A DNA stretch of 64,000 bases from NCBI RefSeq assembly GCF_000701265.1, contig NZ_KL370759.1, positions 1 to 64,000 of the forward strand. The letters are read 5' to 3'. The notes beneath the pieces are model-generated. The model was not told where the DNA came from. It ran no database searches and worked only from the letters and a program-made list of their open reading frames with translations. Positions 1 to 8,194 of this stretch are shown in pieces; the stretch's first letter is position 1; every line of letters starts with the position of its first letter. The translations under genes and the position numbers were made by a program. The stretch comes from Legionella wadsworthii DSM 21896 = ATCC 33877 (GTDB taxonomy: Bacteria > Pseudomonadota > Gammaproteobacteria > Legionellales > Legionellaceae).

Positions 1-54
1 ATGCGCCAATGATAGTGTGAGGTCTCCTCATGTGAAAGTAGGTCATCGCCAGGG
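1..54 (+). rRNA. rrf: 5S ribosomal RNA, 3' end (5' part outside window)
   Basis: The first ~54 bases match the 3' half of a gammaproteobacterial 5S rRNA: the GTGTGAGGTCTCCTCATGTG hairpin arm, followed by GAAAGTAGG and the closing CGCCAGG. The molecule is cut by the left window edge. A strong terminator lies just downstream, so this is probably the end of an rRNA operon. Confidence 0.85.
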
Positions 55-67
55 TTTTATTAGTAAG

Positions 68-95
68 AAAGCGGCTTTTTAGCCGCTTTTTTTTT
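68..95 (+). terminator. Rho-independent terminator of the rRNA operon
   Basis: AAAGCGGC and GCCGCTTT form an 8-bp GC-rich stem around a short T-rich loop. A run of T residues follows directly. It lies about 15 bases after the 5S rRNA. Confidence 0.9.
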
Positions 96-271
96 GATTT
101 ATAAAAACAAAAATTAATGTTTTTATTGAATTCCTTGTCCTAAATATTTCATACATTATTTGCATTTGGATTTTCTTCCACATCTCCATTTAATTATTAT
201 TAAAACCACGCAGCTCGATCATTATTAAATCTCGGGTTACACTGAATTTAAAATATTCAGGTAATATTCCT

Positions 272-1357
272 ATGAAAAAAAATTTTATTATTTACGGATC
301 TTATGGGTATACAGGTAATTTAATTGCGCGACATGGCATAGAGCAAGGATTAAAACCCATTCTAGCGGGTAGAAATGAAGAGAAATTAAAACATCAGGCT
401 AATCTACTCGATTTAGATTATCGAGTGTTTGATGTCCTTGATCTCGAGCAAACGAAAAGAGCACTACAGGATGTTATTGCCGTAATTCACTGCGCAGGAC
501 CTTTCAAGCACACCTTTGAAAATATGGCAAAGGCATGTCTTGCTGTTAAAACTCATTATGTGGATATCACTGGTGAGGTGAGGGTAATCGAAAAACTCAT
601 GCAATTAAATGATCAAGCTAAAAAAGCAGGGATTATGTTATTGCCTGGTGCTGGTTTTGATGTAGTCCCTAGTGACTGCTTGGCTTTGTATTTGCTTCGT
701 CACTTACCCGATGCAAAAAAGTTAGTTCTTGCCATTAGTGGCTTTCAAAAAGACAGTAATGTGTCTATTTCCCATGGTACAGCTAAAACGATGATTGAAG
801 ATATGCCTGAAGGATCTCTGATACGGAGCAATGGGAAATTAAAAAAGGTTCCCTTTTGTTGGAAAACTCAGACTTTTGATTTTGGCTCTTCAAAATATCG
901 AGTATGTGGCATCATATCATGGGGCGATTTGGCTTCGGCATGGTGGTCTACCAAGATCCCGAATATAGAAACTTACATGGCCCTTCCTAAGGGATTAATT
1001 CGATTTAGAAGATTAATTAATCTCTTTAAAAATGTTTTGTATTGGGCTCCCCTAAAAAATTACATCCTACATAAAATAGATAAATTACCTCCGGGTCCTA
1101 ATGATCAACAAAGACAGAATGCAATAGTAAAAATTTATGGTGAGGTCACGAATGATTCAGGAAAAAAGACAATAGCATTAATGACAACCCCTAATGGATA
1201 CACTTTAACCGCGCTGACCACTATCATTATTATAAAACACATATTGGCAGGTCATGCGCCAAGTGGCTTCCAAACTCCAGCTCAAGCCTACACCGAAGAT
1301 TTAATTATGAATATCCCTGAAGTGACTCGAGTTATAATAATTGATAGTATTCCCTAA
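272..1357 (+). CDS. Saccharopine dehydrogenase-like NAD(P)-binding oxidoreductase
   Basis: The 361-residue protein starts with a Rossmann nucleotide-binding loop (IIYGSYGYTG, residues ~6-15). An AGRN segment follows near residue 32 and a CAGPF motif near residue 74, both typical of the saccharopine dehydrogenase-like/trans-acting enoyl reductase group. VDITGEV and PGAGFDVVPSDC segments, also usual in this group, lie further on. The substrate cannot be read from sequence; members act in lipid or amino-acid metabolism, and this is not necessarily a lysine-pathway enzyme. It stands alone after the rRNA operon, with about 175 bp of AT-rich leader. Family assignment is firm, function is open. Confidence 0.8.
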   Translation: MKKNFIIYGSYGYTGNLIARHGIEQGLKPILAGRNEEKLKHQANLLDLDYRVFDVLDLEQTKRALQDVIAVIHCAGPFKHTFENMAKACLAVKTHYVDITGEVRVIEKLMQLNDQAKKAGIMLLPGAGFDVVPSDCLALYLLRHLPDAKKLVLAISGFQKDSNVSISHGTAKTMIEDMPEGSLIRSNGKLKKVPFCWKTQTFDFGSSKYRVCGIISWGDLASAWWSTKIPNIETYMALPKGLIRFRRLINLFKNVLYWAPLKNYILHKIDKLPPGPNDQQRQNAIVKIYGEVTNDSGKKTIALMTTPNGYTLTALTTIIIIKHILAGHAPSGFQTPAQAYTEDLIMNIPEVTRVIIIDSIP

Positions 1358-1439
1358 CTTATTGGCTGAAAAATAGATATAATTTGTTTTTTCTCGCCAA
1401 GAAGTCTAAAAAATTTAAGACAGTTTTAAGGAATAAAAA

Positions 1440-1709
1440 ATGTTAGAAAAAAGGCTGGATAATATAGAAGCAGAGATTAAAAGTATTGGTCTCATTAAAG
1501 CTGAGTTAGATGAAGTGAGCGGTCGTTTTCAAGCAATTATTGAACAAATGGAAAAACATCTAGATAATCTTGAAAAAAAAATAGATTTAGCCGAAGTTAA
1601 AAAAGTAGAAAATAATAATGGAGAGTTGCTAAGTACTTATGGGATTTTGAAACGTACTCAAAATCAAGAGGAATATTCTGATAAATTGTCAGGACGTCTC
1701 GAAGTATAA
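1440..1709 (+). CDS. Small coiled-coil protein of unknown function
   Basis: This 89-residue protein follows a good ribosome binding site (AAGGAATAAAAA before ATG). Residues 1-55 have a regular hydrophobic heptad pattern with many Glu and Lys, so they should form an alpha-helical coiled coil. The remaining third is polar and probably unstructured. There is no signal peptide or membrane segment. It ends just before a terminator and looks monocistronic. No family recognised. Confidence 0.6.
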   Translation: MLEKRLDNIEAEIKSIGLIKAELDEVSGRFQAIIEQMEKHLDNLEKKIDLAEVKKVENNNGELLSTYGILKRTQNQEEYSDKLSGRLEV

Positions 1710-1739
1710 TATTAAAGGTTTAAGGAATTAAATATTTAT

Positions 1740-1776
1740 AATGCCAATGAAGATTCATGATACATTGGCATTTTTC
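1740..1776 (+). terminator. Rho-independent terminator
   Basis: AATGCCAATG pairs with CATTGGCATT across a 13-base loop and is followed by a short T run. It lies 30 bases after the small coiled-coil gene. Confidence 0.8.
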
Positions 1777-1796
1777 ATTAATGAAATGCAATAAGA

Positions 1797-2366
1797 TTAT
1801 TTAAGTTCGTTTTGGATTTTTTCCCCTTGATCTAAATGCATTTGGATGTGTGAGCGTGTAGATTCTACAAAACTTTTTAAAGTGGGATTAGATACATTAG
1901 GTAATATTTTATTATCTACCATGTTTAAAACATCAGTATGACCTTTCACCATGGCTTTCATATAGGCTTTATCAAAATCTTTCCCATTCAAAGAAGACAG
2001 TTTATGCAACTCTTGTTCTCCTTTCTTTTGCAGAGATTTAGCTTTGTCATTTTTTATGGGAGTAATCCCTAGTTTTTTAGCCAGTTTTGATCCTTCATTT
2101 AGATTTTGAGTGTGTTGTTTTTTTAGCATTTTCGCGTAACTTTTTACTTGAGGATTTGAAGATTTTTTCATAGCTAATTCTGCAGCAGCTATTTCGTTTT
2201 TATTGACCACACTTAAAGTACCTAAAATTTCCCCTTCTTTTTTGTTTGGCTTTTGCATATGTTCTGAGGACATATTTGTAGTGTTTTCGGCATAAGAACC
2301 TTGAGTGAAAATTAAGGCTCCAACGAAAAAATAAAGAAAGAACGATAAATATTTTACTGATTTCAT
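1797..2366 (-). CDS. DUF4142 family secreted protein
   Basis: The chosen ATG follows AAAGGAATGCATT, a good binding site, and gives a typical signal peptide (MKSVKYLSFFLYFFVG, cleavage expected after SYA). An upstream in-frame start would put 14 residues before the signal and is unlikely. The mature part is helical and ferritin-like, with the DUF4142 pattern: GEILGTLSVVNKNEIAAAE, a KSYAKMLKKQH segment, and HTDVLNMVD near the C-terminus. DUF4142 proteins are periplasmic or exported and often cluster with stress genes, as here. Biochemical role unknown. Confidence 0.82.
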   Translation of the reverse strand: MKSVKYLSFFLYFFVGALIFTQGSYAENTTNMSSEHMQKPNKKEGEILGTLSVVNKNEIAAAELAMKKSSNPQVKSYAKMLKKQHTQNLNEGSKLAKKLGITPIKNDKAKSLQKKGEQELHKLSSLNGKDFDKAYMKAMVKGHTDVLNMVDNKILPNVSNPTLKSFVESTRSHIQMHLDQGEKIQNELK

Positions 2367-2549
2367 AATGCATTCCTTTGTTAAATGGGTCATGTAGAAA
2401 TATCTCAAATAGAGCAGGGATATTCTAGAATAACTTTATAATGAAATACACTATAATTTGATATTAAGGTTACTATGTAGATACTGGATTTTAAAAAGAA
2501 AAATTATCAGTTGCTATAATAAAAGAAAGTAATCAATTGAGCTTTTCAA

Positions 2550-4259
2550 ATGAAAAGTAATAAGGAAATTGCAAATCATCTATACCAGTTTTCGGAATTG
2601 CTTGAAGCTTCAGGGGCTAATCCTTATCGAGTTCGTTCCTATAGACGCGCTGCCCATGTTGTCTTAAATTTAGAAAAGCCGCTTGTGACATTGGTTCAAG
2701 AACATTTTAATATGACTTCTCTTCCCTGGATAGGAAAAGGGATTGCAGAGGTTCTCAATAAAATTATTCATACCGATGAAGAGCCAATCTTAAAAATACA
2801 TCCAGAAAAGAAAAGTATAAGCGAGTTAAAAGCAATACCAGGGTTAGGTGAAAAGCGAATTGAACTCCTTAATAAAAAATACAATATCACAACCAAAAGA
2901 GAGTTACTAAAAGCTCTGCAATCCAATCAGCTAAACGAATTAAAATGGATGAATAAAAACCTAATCGATGCCATTAAAAGTAAGGTTCCAGTCACTCGGG
3001 CAAAGAGTTTCATTAGGCTTTATCATGCCATACCTATTATCGAATTGTTAATGAAACATTTAAAGGAACTTCCAGGAGTCAAAAACATTGAGTGGGCTGG
3101 AGATTTGCGTCGAAAGAAGGAAACTTTTGAACAAATAGATATTCTCATAGAAGCGAACCAACCTTCTAAAATGATACAGCAGTTTATCAATTTCCAGGAA
3201 GTTTCCGATGTTTATTTTATTAGAAGTCATTTTATTAGCGTGAAGTTATGGTCCGGTATGAAAGTTAACTTACATTTCGTTTCCAAAAAATCGTTTGGAT
3301 CTGCTTTAATTCACCTAACTGGAAATATCATTCATGTGCAACAATTAGAACAATTGGCCTTAGAGAGACAGTATCGCTTGACTCCTAAAGGCCTTTTTAG
3401 AGATAAAAATTATATTGCAGGTGAACAAGAGATAGATGTATATCAAAAACTTGGTTTACCTTTTATAGAGCCCGAATTAAGAGAAGGGACGGATGAAATA
3501 ATCCAGGCTAAAAAAGATAAATTACCCAAGCTCATTAGTTCCAATGATATAAAAGGCGATTTACATTCCCATACTACCGAAACAGATGGCACGGAAACAT
3601 TAGAAATGATGGCTAAAGCAGCTGAAGAAATGGGTTATGAATATTTTGCAATTACGGATCACTCGCAAAATCTTGCTATTACTAATGGGCTTAATAAAAG
3701 ACGTTTACTTCAACAAATAAAACAAATTGATAAATTAAATTCCAAATCAGATAGGATTCTGATTCTTAAATCCATTGAGGTGGACATTCTCGAAGATGGT
3801 TCATTAGACTTGCCAAATGAGGTATTAAAAGAATTAGACATTGTAGTTTGCTCTATCCATTCCAAATTCAAACTTCCAGAACAAATACAAACAGAACGCA
3901 TTTTGAGAGCCATGGATAATCCCTATTTTAATATACTGGGACATGCCACAGGGAGACTGATTCGATCCCGTCCCCCATATGCTATAGATATGGAGAAAGT
4001 TTTGAACAAAGCCAAAGAAAATGGGTGCTTTATCGAGGTAAATTCGCAACCCTATCGATTGGATATCAATGATATTTATTGCAAAATGGCTAAGAAGAAG
4101 GGGGTTAAAGTAGCAATCTCCAGTGATGCGCACAGCATCCGTGGCCTTAATTTCATACAATGGGGTGTATATCAGGCACGACGCGGATGGTTAGAAAAAA
4201 AAGATGTCCTCAATACTTATCCCTGGGATACATTGAAAAAAATACTGAGAAGAGATTAA
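2550..4259 (+). CDS. polX: PolX-type DNA polymerase X/PHP protein with degenerate polymerase active site
   Basis: The 569-residue protein has the full PolX layout: an N-terminal 8-kDa-like helix-hairpin-helix region (1-150, with GLGEKRIELL near 98), a family X nucleotidyltransferase region (~150-315) and a C-terminal PHP phosphoesterase (~335-569). The PHP metal ligands are intact: DLHSH (337-341), ITDHS (368-372), CSIHS, GHATGR and SSDAHS. In the polymerase domain, family members carry G-D-x-D and K-V-D-L motifs. Here these positions read E-Q-I-D (194-197) and K-V-N-L (238-241), so two of the three catalytic aspartates appear replaced (Q195, N240). Nuclease or end-processing activity is therefore more likely than synthesis. 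Confidence 0.85.
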   Translation: MKSNKEIANHLYQFSELLEASGANPYRVRSYRRAAHVVLNLEKPLVTLVQEHFNMTSLPWIGKGIAEVLNKIIHTDEEPILKIHPEKKSISELKAIPGLGEKRIELLNKKYNITTKRELLKALQSNQLNELKWMNKNLIDAIKSKVPVTRAKSFIRLYHAIPIIELLMKHLKELPGVKNIEWAGDLRRKKETFEQIDILIEANQPSKMIQQFINFQEVSDVYFIRSHFISVKLWSGMKVNLHFVSKKSFGSALIHLTGNIIHVQQLEQLALERQYRLTPKGLFRDKNYIAGEQEIDVYQKLGLPFIEPELREGTDEIIQAKKDKLPKLISSNDIKGDLHSHTTETDGTETLEMMAKAAEEMGYEYFAITDHSQNLAITNGLNKRRLLQQIKQIDKLNSKSDRILILKSIEVDILEDGSLDLPNEVLKELDIVVCSIHSKFKLPEQIQTERILRAMDNPYFNILGHATGRLIRSRPPYAIDMEKVLNKAKENGCFIEVNSQPYRLDINDIYCKMAKKKGVKVAISSDAHSIRGLNFIQWGVYQARRGWLEKKDVLNTYPWDTLKKILRRD

Positions 4260-4294
4260 GGACGCTCCCAGCTTATAATGCATTCCCATCACAA

Positions 4295-4834
4295 TTAGTG
4301 AGCTCTTCTTTCTATAGGATGTTCTAGCTTACTCTTGTGAGATACATGGGAGGAAGGTATTTTTTCCTTCGTTTCGTTAGCGGCTTTTTTGGCGTTTTTC
4401 AAATCTTCTTCTAATGAGTCTGCCATATTTCTCAAAATTTTAATTAGCCGTTTCTTTTGTGCGTTTGTAGAAATATTCCATTCTTCTTTGTTTGCCCGCT
4501 CATGGGCCAGTTTAAATTTAAATCCATGCATTTCAGTAGTATAATCATTTGCATTTAATTTCTCTACCACTTGATCCGCCAATATATACCAATGGTATTT
4601 AGTGCCCACTGGAACTCCAGATCCCTCGGGAGCATGGCCTTTTCTCCTTTTTGTTACTGCATAATGAATTTCCCATTTGTCTGGAGTGATCTTGGTTTCT
4701 TTCCATTGTCCTTGATCATAGAGCCATGAATGGCTACGTCCCACTTTCATTCCCGTATAAACATGACCATGAAATTCTTTAAATTGATTGTAAGATTCTG
4801 GTGGTTTTTCAGTGGATTTTGTCTCTTTCTTCAT
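4295..4834 (-). CDS. Hypothetical basic protein
   Basis: The 179-residue soluble protein has a clean binding site (AAGGGG before ATG). Its central part (residues ~20-105) is rich in aromatics, His and Lys, with short strands such as HSWLYDQGQW and KYHWYILADQ. The C-terminal third is a charged helix followed by a disordered Lys/His/Ser tail. There is no signal peptide or membrane segment. It converges on polX across a 35-bp gap. I do not recognise the family. Confidence 0.55.
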   Translation of the reverse strand: MKKETKSTEKPPESYNQFKEFHGHVYTGMKVGRSHSWLYDQGQWKETKITPDKWEIHYAVTKRRKGHAPEGSGVPVGTKYHWYILADQVVEKLNANDYTTEMHGFKFKLAHERANKEEWNISTNAQKKRLIKILRNMADSLEEDLKNAKKAANETKEKIPSSHVSHKSKLEHPIERRAH

Positions 4835-4964
4835 TTTATTTCCCCTTCATATTTTGTTCTCTCATAGAGAAATAATCGGGCATTCGTTTCAAATGATATT
4901 CATACTAATACTATTAATATTAGTTCAAAATAGATAGAAACCAGGTATAAGGCACACAAATGAT

Positions 4965-6098
4965 TTAAATAAGAGGTTCCAAACTATTGGACCACTCTTG
5001 ACATTGTTGGGCCACCACTTGATGCAAAGAATTTGTTGTGTGATAAATATCAATTAATTGCTTCGCATCGTTATCTCTTGTGGAAACATCATTTTTTAAT
5101 AATTCGAGAAAGGGAGCATTTTGTAATTGATGCGCGTATTTTTTTATTTTTCCTAAAGTTGTTAAAATATCTTCAGCGATGAATCGATGCCGTTTGGTAA
5201 AAGGATTGATAAATCGGCCTTTAAATCCATACCTGCTCGATTGAAAACGATTATAATTATATAGCAAGTATAAATCTTGATTTATTTTTAAAGGCTTTTC
5301 TTTTAATAGATATAGGGATAACGTTTGTATGTAAGCACCGAGCAGAATAGCTTTTTTTAAAGTGAGTGGGGTATCACAAACCCTAATTTCAACGGTTCCT
5401 AAATGCGGCCTTGGTCTGATATCCCATAAGAAATCATTCATATTTTTAATAACACCTAAGCGTTTCATTTTATGGAAATACTGGGAAAAATCCTCCCAAT
5501 TTAATAATAAAGGTACTACGCCGCATAAAGGGAAAGTATTAAAAACTGTTGTTCGGGTTGAAACAAAACCTGTTTCTACACCCAAATAGAAGGGAGAAGA
5601 GGCGGAGATGGCAATGAAGTGAGGTACAAACCGAGCCAGTGCATGTGTTAGGTAAAGTGCATCTTCAGCATCTCTGCATCCTATGTGAATATGCTGTCCA
5701 AATACAGTCGCTCTCTTTGCAAGATAAGTGTATTCTTTTGCAAAATTAATGTTTGCTTTGGTAGAGTAAATCTCCTGGGTAGTCCAAGATTGGAACGGAT
5801 GCGTTCCTCCACCACAGAAAGATATATTTAAATCCAAAGCCTTTAAAGAAAGAAAATTATATATTTGATGTAATTCGATATACATACTTGTAAGATCATG
5901 ATGCACCGAAGAATTGATTTCAATCATGCTTTGGGTTAGCTCAGGCTTAATTTTTAGCCGATATTTAGTCCCTTTAATATGAGATAAAACTTCTTTAGCG
6001 CATGAAGATAAGGAAAATGATGATTTGTCGATAATTTGAAATTCCAATTCTATGCCAATGGATACTTCTGAGGATTCGTTGAATGATAATGCTTTCAT
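4965..6098 (-). CDS. ybdK: Carboxylate-amine ligase (GCS2/YbdK family)
   Basis: The 377-residue protein opens with SIGIELEFQIID, the signature strand of the glutamate-cysteine ligase type 2 superfamily. GQHIHIGC and RPRPHLGTVEIRVCD motifs follow, which form the ATP/Mg and substrate site. Length is right for YbdK-type enzymes, which join glutamate to an amine using ATP. YbdK has weak gamma-glutamylcysteine synthetase activity in E. coli, but the physiological product of this clade is uncertain. It lies in a stress-gene neighbourhood, which fits a thiol or osmoprotectant role; that part is inference. Confidence 0.82.
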   Translation of the reverse strand: MKALSFNESSEVSIGIELEFQIIDKSSFSLSSCAKEVLSHIKGTKYRLKIKPELTQSMIEINSSVHHDLTSMYIELHQIYNFLSLKALDLNISFCGGGTHPFQSWTTQEIYSTKANINFAKEYTYLAKRATVFGQHIHIGCRDAEDALYLTHALARFVPHFIAISASSPFYLGVETGFVSTRTTVFNTFPLCGVVPLLLNWEDFSQYFHKMKRLGVIKNMNDFLWDIRPRPHLGTVEIRVCDTPLTLKKAILLGAYIQTLSLYLLKEKPLKINQDLYLLYNYNRFQSSRYGFKGRFINPFTKRHRFIAEDILTTLGKIKKYAHQLQNAPFLELLKNDVSTRDNDAKQLIDIYHTTNSLHQVVAQQCQEWSNSLEPLI

Positions 6099-6244
6099 AT
6101 TAACTTTCTCAAAGAGCTTTCACGTAGATGATTTACTATTTAATGTAAATACTATTATCGACTTTCATTTTTATAGAATGGAGACTGCTTATTTTCTAGA
6201 TTCTATTCTTTAATAAGCAGTCCTAGAGCTAACGCTTTTTTCGA

Positions 6245-6499
6245 TTAGCCTCTAATTTTAGCCCATAAATAACCAATTCCAGCAGCAATTAATACAGAAC
6301 CTAGCGGTTTTTCTTTTATTTTTCCTGCTAAATTATTGGCAAAATCTTCGAGTGATTGTTCAAATTCGGATGCTTTGTCCATACCCTCATCATACATTTC
6401 TCTAGCTTTTCTTTTACCTTCATCAATGAGTAAATTTGATCCTTGCTTTAAATGATCCTTTGCTCTATTTACGGATGGATTTTTAGCAAAATCGTCCAT
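6245..6499 (-). CDS. DUF883/ElaB-like small membrane-anchored protein
   Basis: The 84-residue protein has an amphipathic, charged N-terminal helix. It ends in the DUF883 C-terminal signature KEKPLGSVLIAAGIGYLWAKI, one short membrane helix at the extreme C-terminus with the KP-x-x-S/G-x-L-I-A-A-G-I-G-Y-L pattern. In E. coli, the paralogues ElaB and YqjD are inner-membrane, stationary-phase proteins that can bind ribosomes. A good binding site (AGGAGAACATC) precedes ATG. A second family member lies immediately upstream on the same strand, so the pair is probably a tandem duplication. Confidence 0.85.
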   Translation of the reverse strand: MDDFAKNPSVNRAKDHLKQGSNLLIDEGKRKAREMYDEGMDKASEFEQSLEDFANNLAGKIKEKPLGSVLIAAGIGYLWAKIRG

Positions 6500-6615
6500 G
6501 ATGTTCTCCTAAAAAAGTAGTCAAATTAATCTATCGCTTATAATTAGTAAGCATGAAAAATAAAATTAATACTATAAATATTTCTTATAAATTTTAAAAA
6601 ATATACATAAATTTA

Positions 6616-6641
6616 AGAAAAAAAGCCACATATGTGGCTTC
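6616..6641 (-). terminator. Rho-independent terminator, minus strand
   Basis: AAGCCACATATGTGGCTT is a perfect 18-base palindrome. On the minus strand it is followed by TTTTTTTC. It sits just after the second DUF883 gene and separates it from the first. Confidence 0.85.
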
Positions 6642-6654
6642 TGAATAATTCAAT

Positions 6655-6927
6655 TTATTTTTTTAAAAAAGTAGATAAAAGATAGCCTATACCCCCAGCT
6701 ATTAGTAAGGATGTTAAAGGTTTTTCTTTTACTTTTTCAATAAATACTTGGGCATATTCTTCGACATATTCTTCTAAATGATTTAATTTTTCTTTCCCTT
6801 CTTCGTACATTTCGCTAACTGATTCTTTTACTTGTTCCTTCATATTTTCGGACTTTTCTTTTAAATTTGAATTCATATCGTTAAATTTATTTTTTAAATT
6901 GTCCTTATCCATATTTAAATTATCCAT
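6655..6927 (-). CDS. DUF883/ElaB-like small membrane-anchored protein (second copy)
   Basis: The chosen ATG (MDNLNMDKD) follows GGAGAAAAAA. A TTG codon four codons upstream overlaps that binding site and is not a good start. The protein has about 90 residues. Residues 1-60 form a very Lys/Glu-rich amphipathic helix, and the C-terminus carries KEKPLTSLLIAGGIGYLL, the DUF883 membrane anchor. It is paralogous to the next gene downstream but separated from it by its own terminator, so the two are probably controlled separately. Confidence 0.83.
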   Translation of the reverse strand: MDNLNMDKDNLKNKFNDMNSNLKEKSENMKEQVKESVSEMYEEGKEKLNHLEEYVEEYAQVFIEKVKEKPLTSLLIAGGIGYLLSTFLKK

Positions 6928-7145
6928 TTTTTTCTCCAAATCATTATTGAAATATCTTATTGCACCATATAAAGCGTAGCCGTATATTGATTTTTGTCAA
7001 AATTTTAAAAGACCTCCCATGGATCATGGAATAAAATATTTGTCTTAAAATAAAAACAGGAATAGCGAACTATAATATAAAGAAAAATAGTATTTTGTAA
7101 TCTTGAGTATGACCTTGATTTTTCTATTTAAAAAGGAGATTTGCC

Positions 7146-7304
7146 ATGAGTAAAGGTGATAAATCCAGTTATACAGACAAACAAAAACGTCAAGCAAAAC
7201 ATATTGAAGATTCCTATGAGAAAAAAGGCGTCTCAAAAAAAGAATCAGAAGAACGTGCCTGGCGTACAGTGAATAAACAAGACCACGGTGGAAAAAAGAA
7301 ATAA
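7146..7304 (+). CDS. Small hydrophilic protein, 52 aa (KGDKS...KQKRQA family)
   Basis: AAAGGAGATTTGCC precedes an ATG opening 52 codons: it starts MSKGDKSSYTDKQKRQA, includes EDSYEKKGVSKKESEERAW, and ends NKQDHGGKKK. Proteins with this pattern are widespread in proteobacteria and are sometimes named 'plasmid stabilization protein', though I know of no evidence for that role. The composition, very charged with Gly and no hydrophobic core, suggests a small stress-induced or nucleic-acid-associated protein. An antisense frame covers the same bases but has no binding site. A terminator follows directly. Confidence 0.8.
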   Translation: MSKGDKSSYTDKQKRQAKHIEDSYEKKGVSKKESEERAWRTVNKQDHGGKKK

Positions 7305-7311
7305 ATCATTC

Positions 7312-7340
7312 AAAAGGCCTTGGATAAAAAGGCCTTTTTT
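7312..7340 (+). terminator. Rho-independent terminator
   Basis: AAAAGGCC pairs with GGCCTTTT around an 11-base loop and is followed by TT. It starts 7 bases after the 52-aa gene. Confidence 0.88.
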
Positions 7341-7478
7341 ATACTAAGGCTTATTTGATATACGGGTATAAGCAAGATTGATACGAAATAATTAAATCAT
7401 TCATATCTGTAGGACAGTCCAGTAGCAATTAAAATTTACAATTAAGACTAGAAGTGTTTAGGGAAAGTATTTATAAAA

Positions 7479-7621
7479 ATGAGTTCTTCCTGTAGCATAG
7501 ATAAGGATAATGATAAAATTATAAAAAATAATCTCTTAAGTTTTTTTGAAGAAAAATAGATACATTTGAATTAAAATTAAAAAAGGAATTTAAATCTCTA
7601 ATAAATTATCTAATGCGATGA
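7479..7621 (+). pseudogene. Possible frameshifted small gene remnant in an otherwise empty gap
   Basis: The 350 bases between 7341 and 7690 hold no clear gene. Within them an ATG (after AGGGAAAG) opens 26 codons ending SFFEEK-stop. In a shifted frame across the run of A's, the reading continues as KIDTFELKLKKEFKSLIN and a few more residues to a stop at 7621. The second part is a plausible amphipathic helix. One indel in the A run would restore a ~48-residue protein. This could equally be chance in AT-rich DNA. Confidence 0.25.
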
Positions 7622-7690
7622 ATCATTTTAAGGGGACTTGCTCGTTCTAAAATTTAATATTTCAAGATTATTTAATTAACAGGATTTAAG

Positions 7691-8194
7691 ATGAATCAAC
7701 AGGAATTGAAAACGCTAATCTCTTTTTTAAAGTTCAACCATCTAAAATTAAGTACAGCGGAATCCTGCACTTCCGGGTACATTATTCACCTTTTAAGTAA
7801 AGTCCCTAAAAGTGGTGAAGTTTTAGATACGGGGTTTGTGGCTTATTCTGAAGAAGCCAAACTAAAAATTTTAGGGGTTAAAAAGAAAACAATAGAGCAA
7901 TTTAATTTAACCAGTGAAGAGGTAGCACGAGAAATGGTCCAGGGTGCACTTCAATATACAAGTGCAAACATTGCTGTGGCTACTACTGGTATTGCTGGTA
8001 ATAAACCCATGGATGGGATAACTCCAGGAACAATTTGTTTTGCTTGGATGATTAAAAATAATTCTAAAAAAATTCTCTTTTCTGAAACAATTGTATTTTC
8101 AGGTTCAAAATCGCAGAAGCAAAAATTAGCTGCTTTTTATGCTTTAGAACAGATTCCTTTTTATTTTAATCAATTTGCCGGGAACCACCAATGA
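7691..8194 (+). CDS. pncC: CinA C-terminal domain protein (nicotinamide-nucleotide amidohydrolase type)
   Basis: The 167-residue protein matches a stand-alone CinA C-domain. It has the STAESCTSGYI motif (residues ~21-31) holding the catalytic Ser, a DTGFVAYSEEAK segment, and ATTGIAG near residue 97. Enzymes of this family deamidate nicotinamide mononucleotide to nicotinate mononucleotide in the NAD salvage cycle. Binding site AGGATTTAAG precedes ATG. It overlaps the following transporter gene by 4 bp (ATGA), so the two are translationally coupled. Confidence 0.85.
   Translation: MNQQELKTLISFLKFNHLKLSTAESCTSGYIIHLLSKVPKSGEVLDTGFVAYSEEAKLKILGVKKKTIEQFNLTSEEVAREMVQGALQYTSANIAVATTGIAGNKPMDGITPGTICFAWMIKNNSKKILFSETIVFSGSKSQKQKLAAFYALEQIPFYFNQFAGNHQ

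Noticed and set aside
3834-4160. Long antisense frame inside polX
   Set aside because: The plus-strand PHP motifs are clearly conserved there.
7045-7236. Minus-strand frame of 63 codons
   Set aside because: It lies antisense to the 52-aa gene at 7146, has no binding site, and its composition is unlike a protein.
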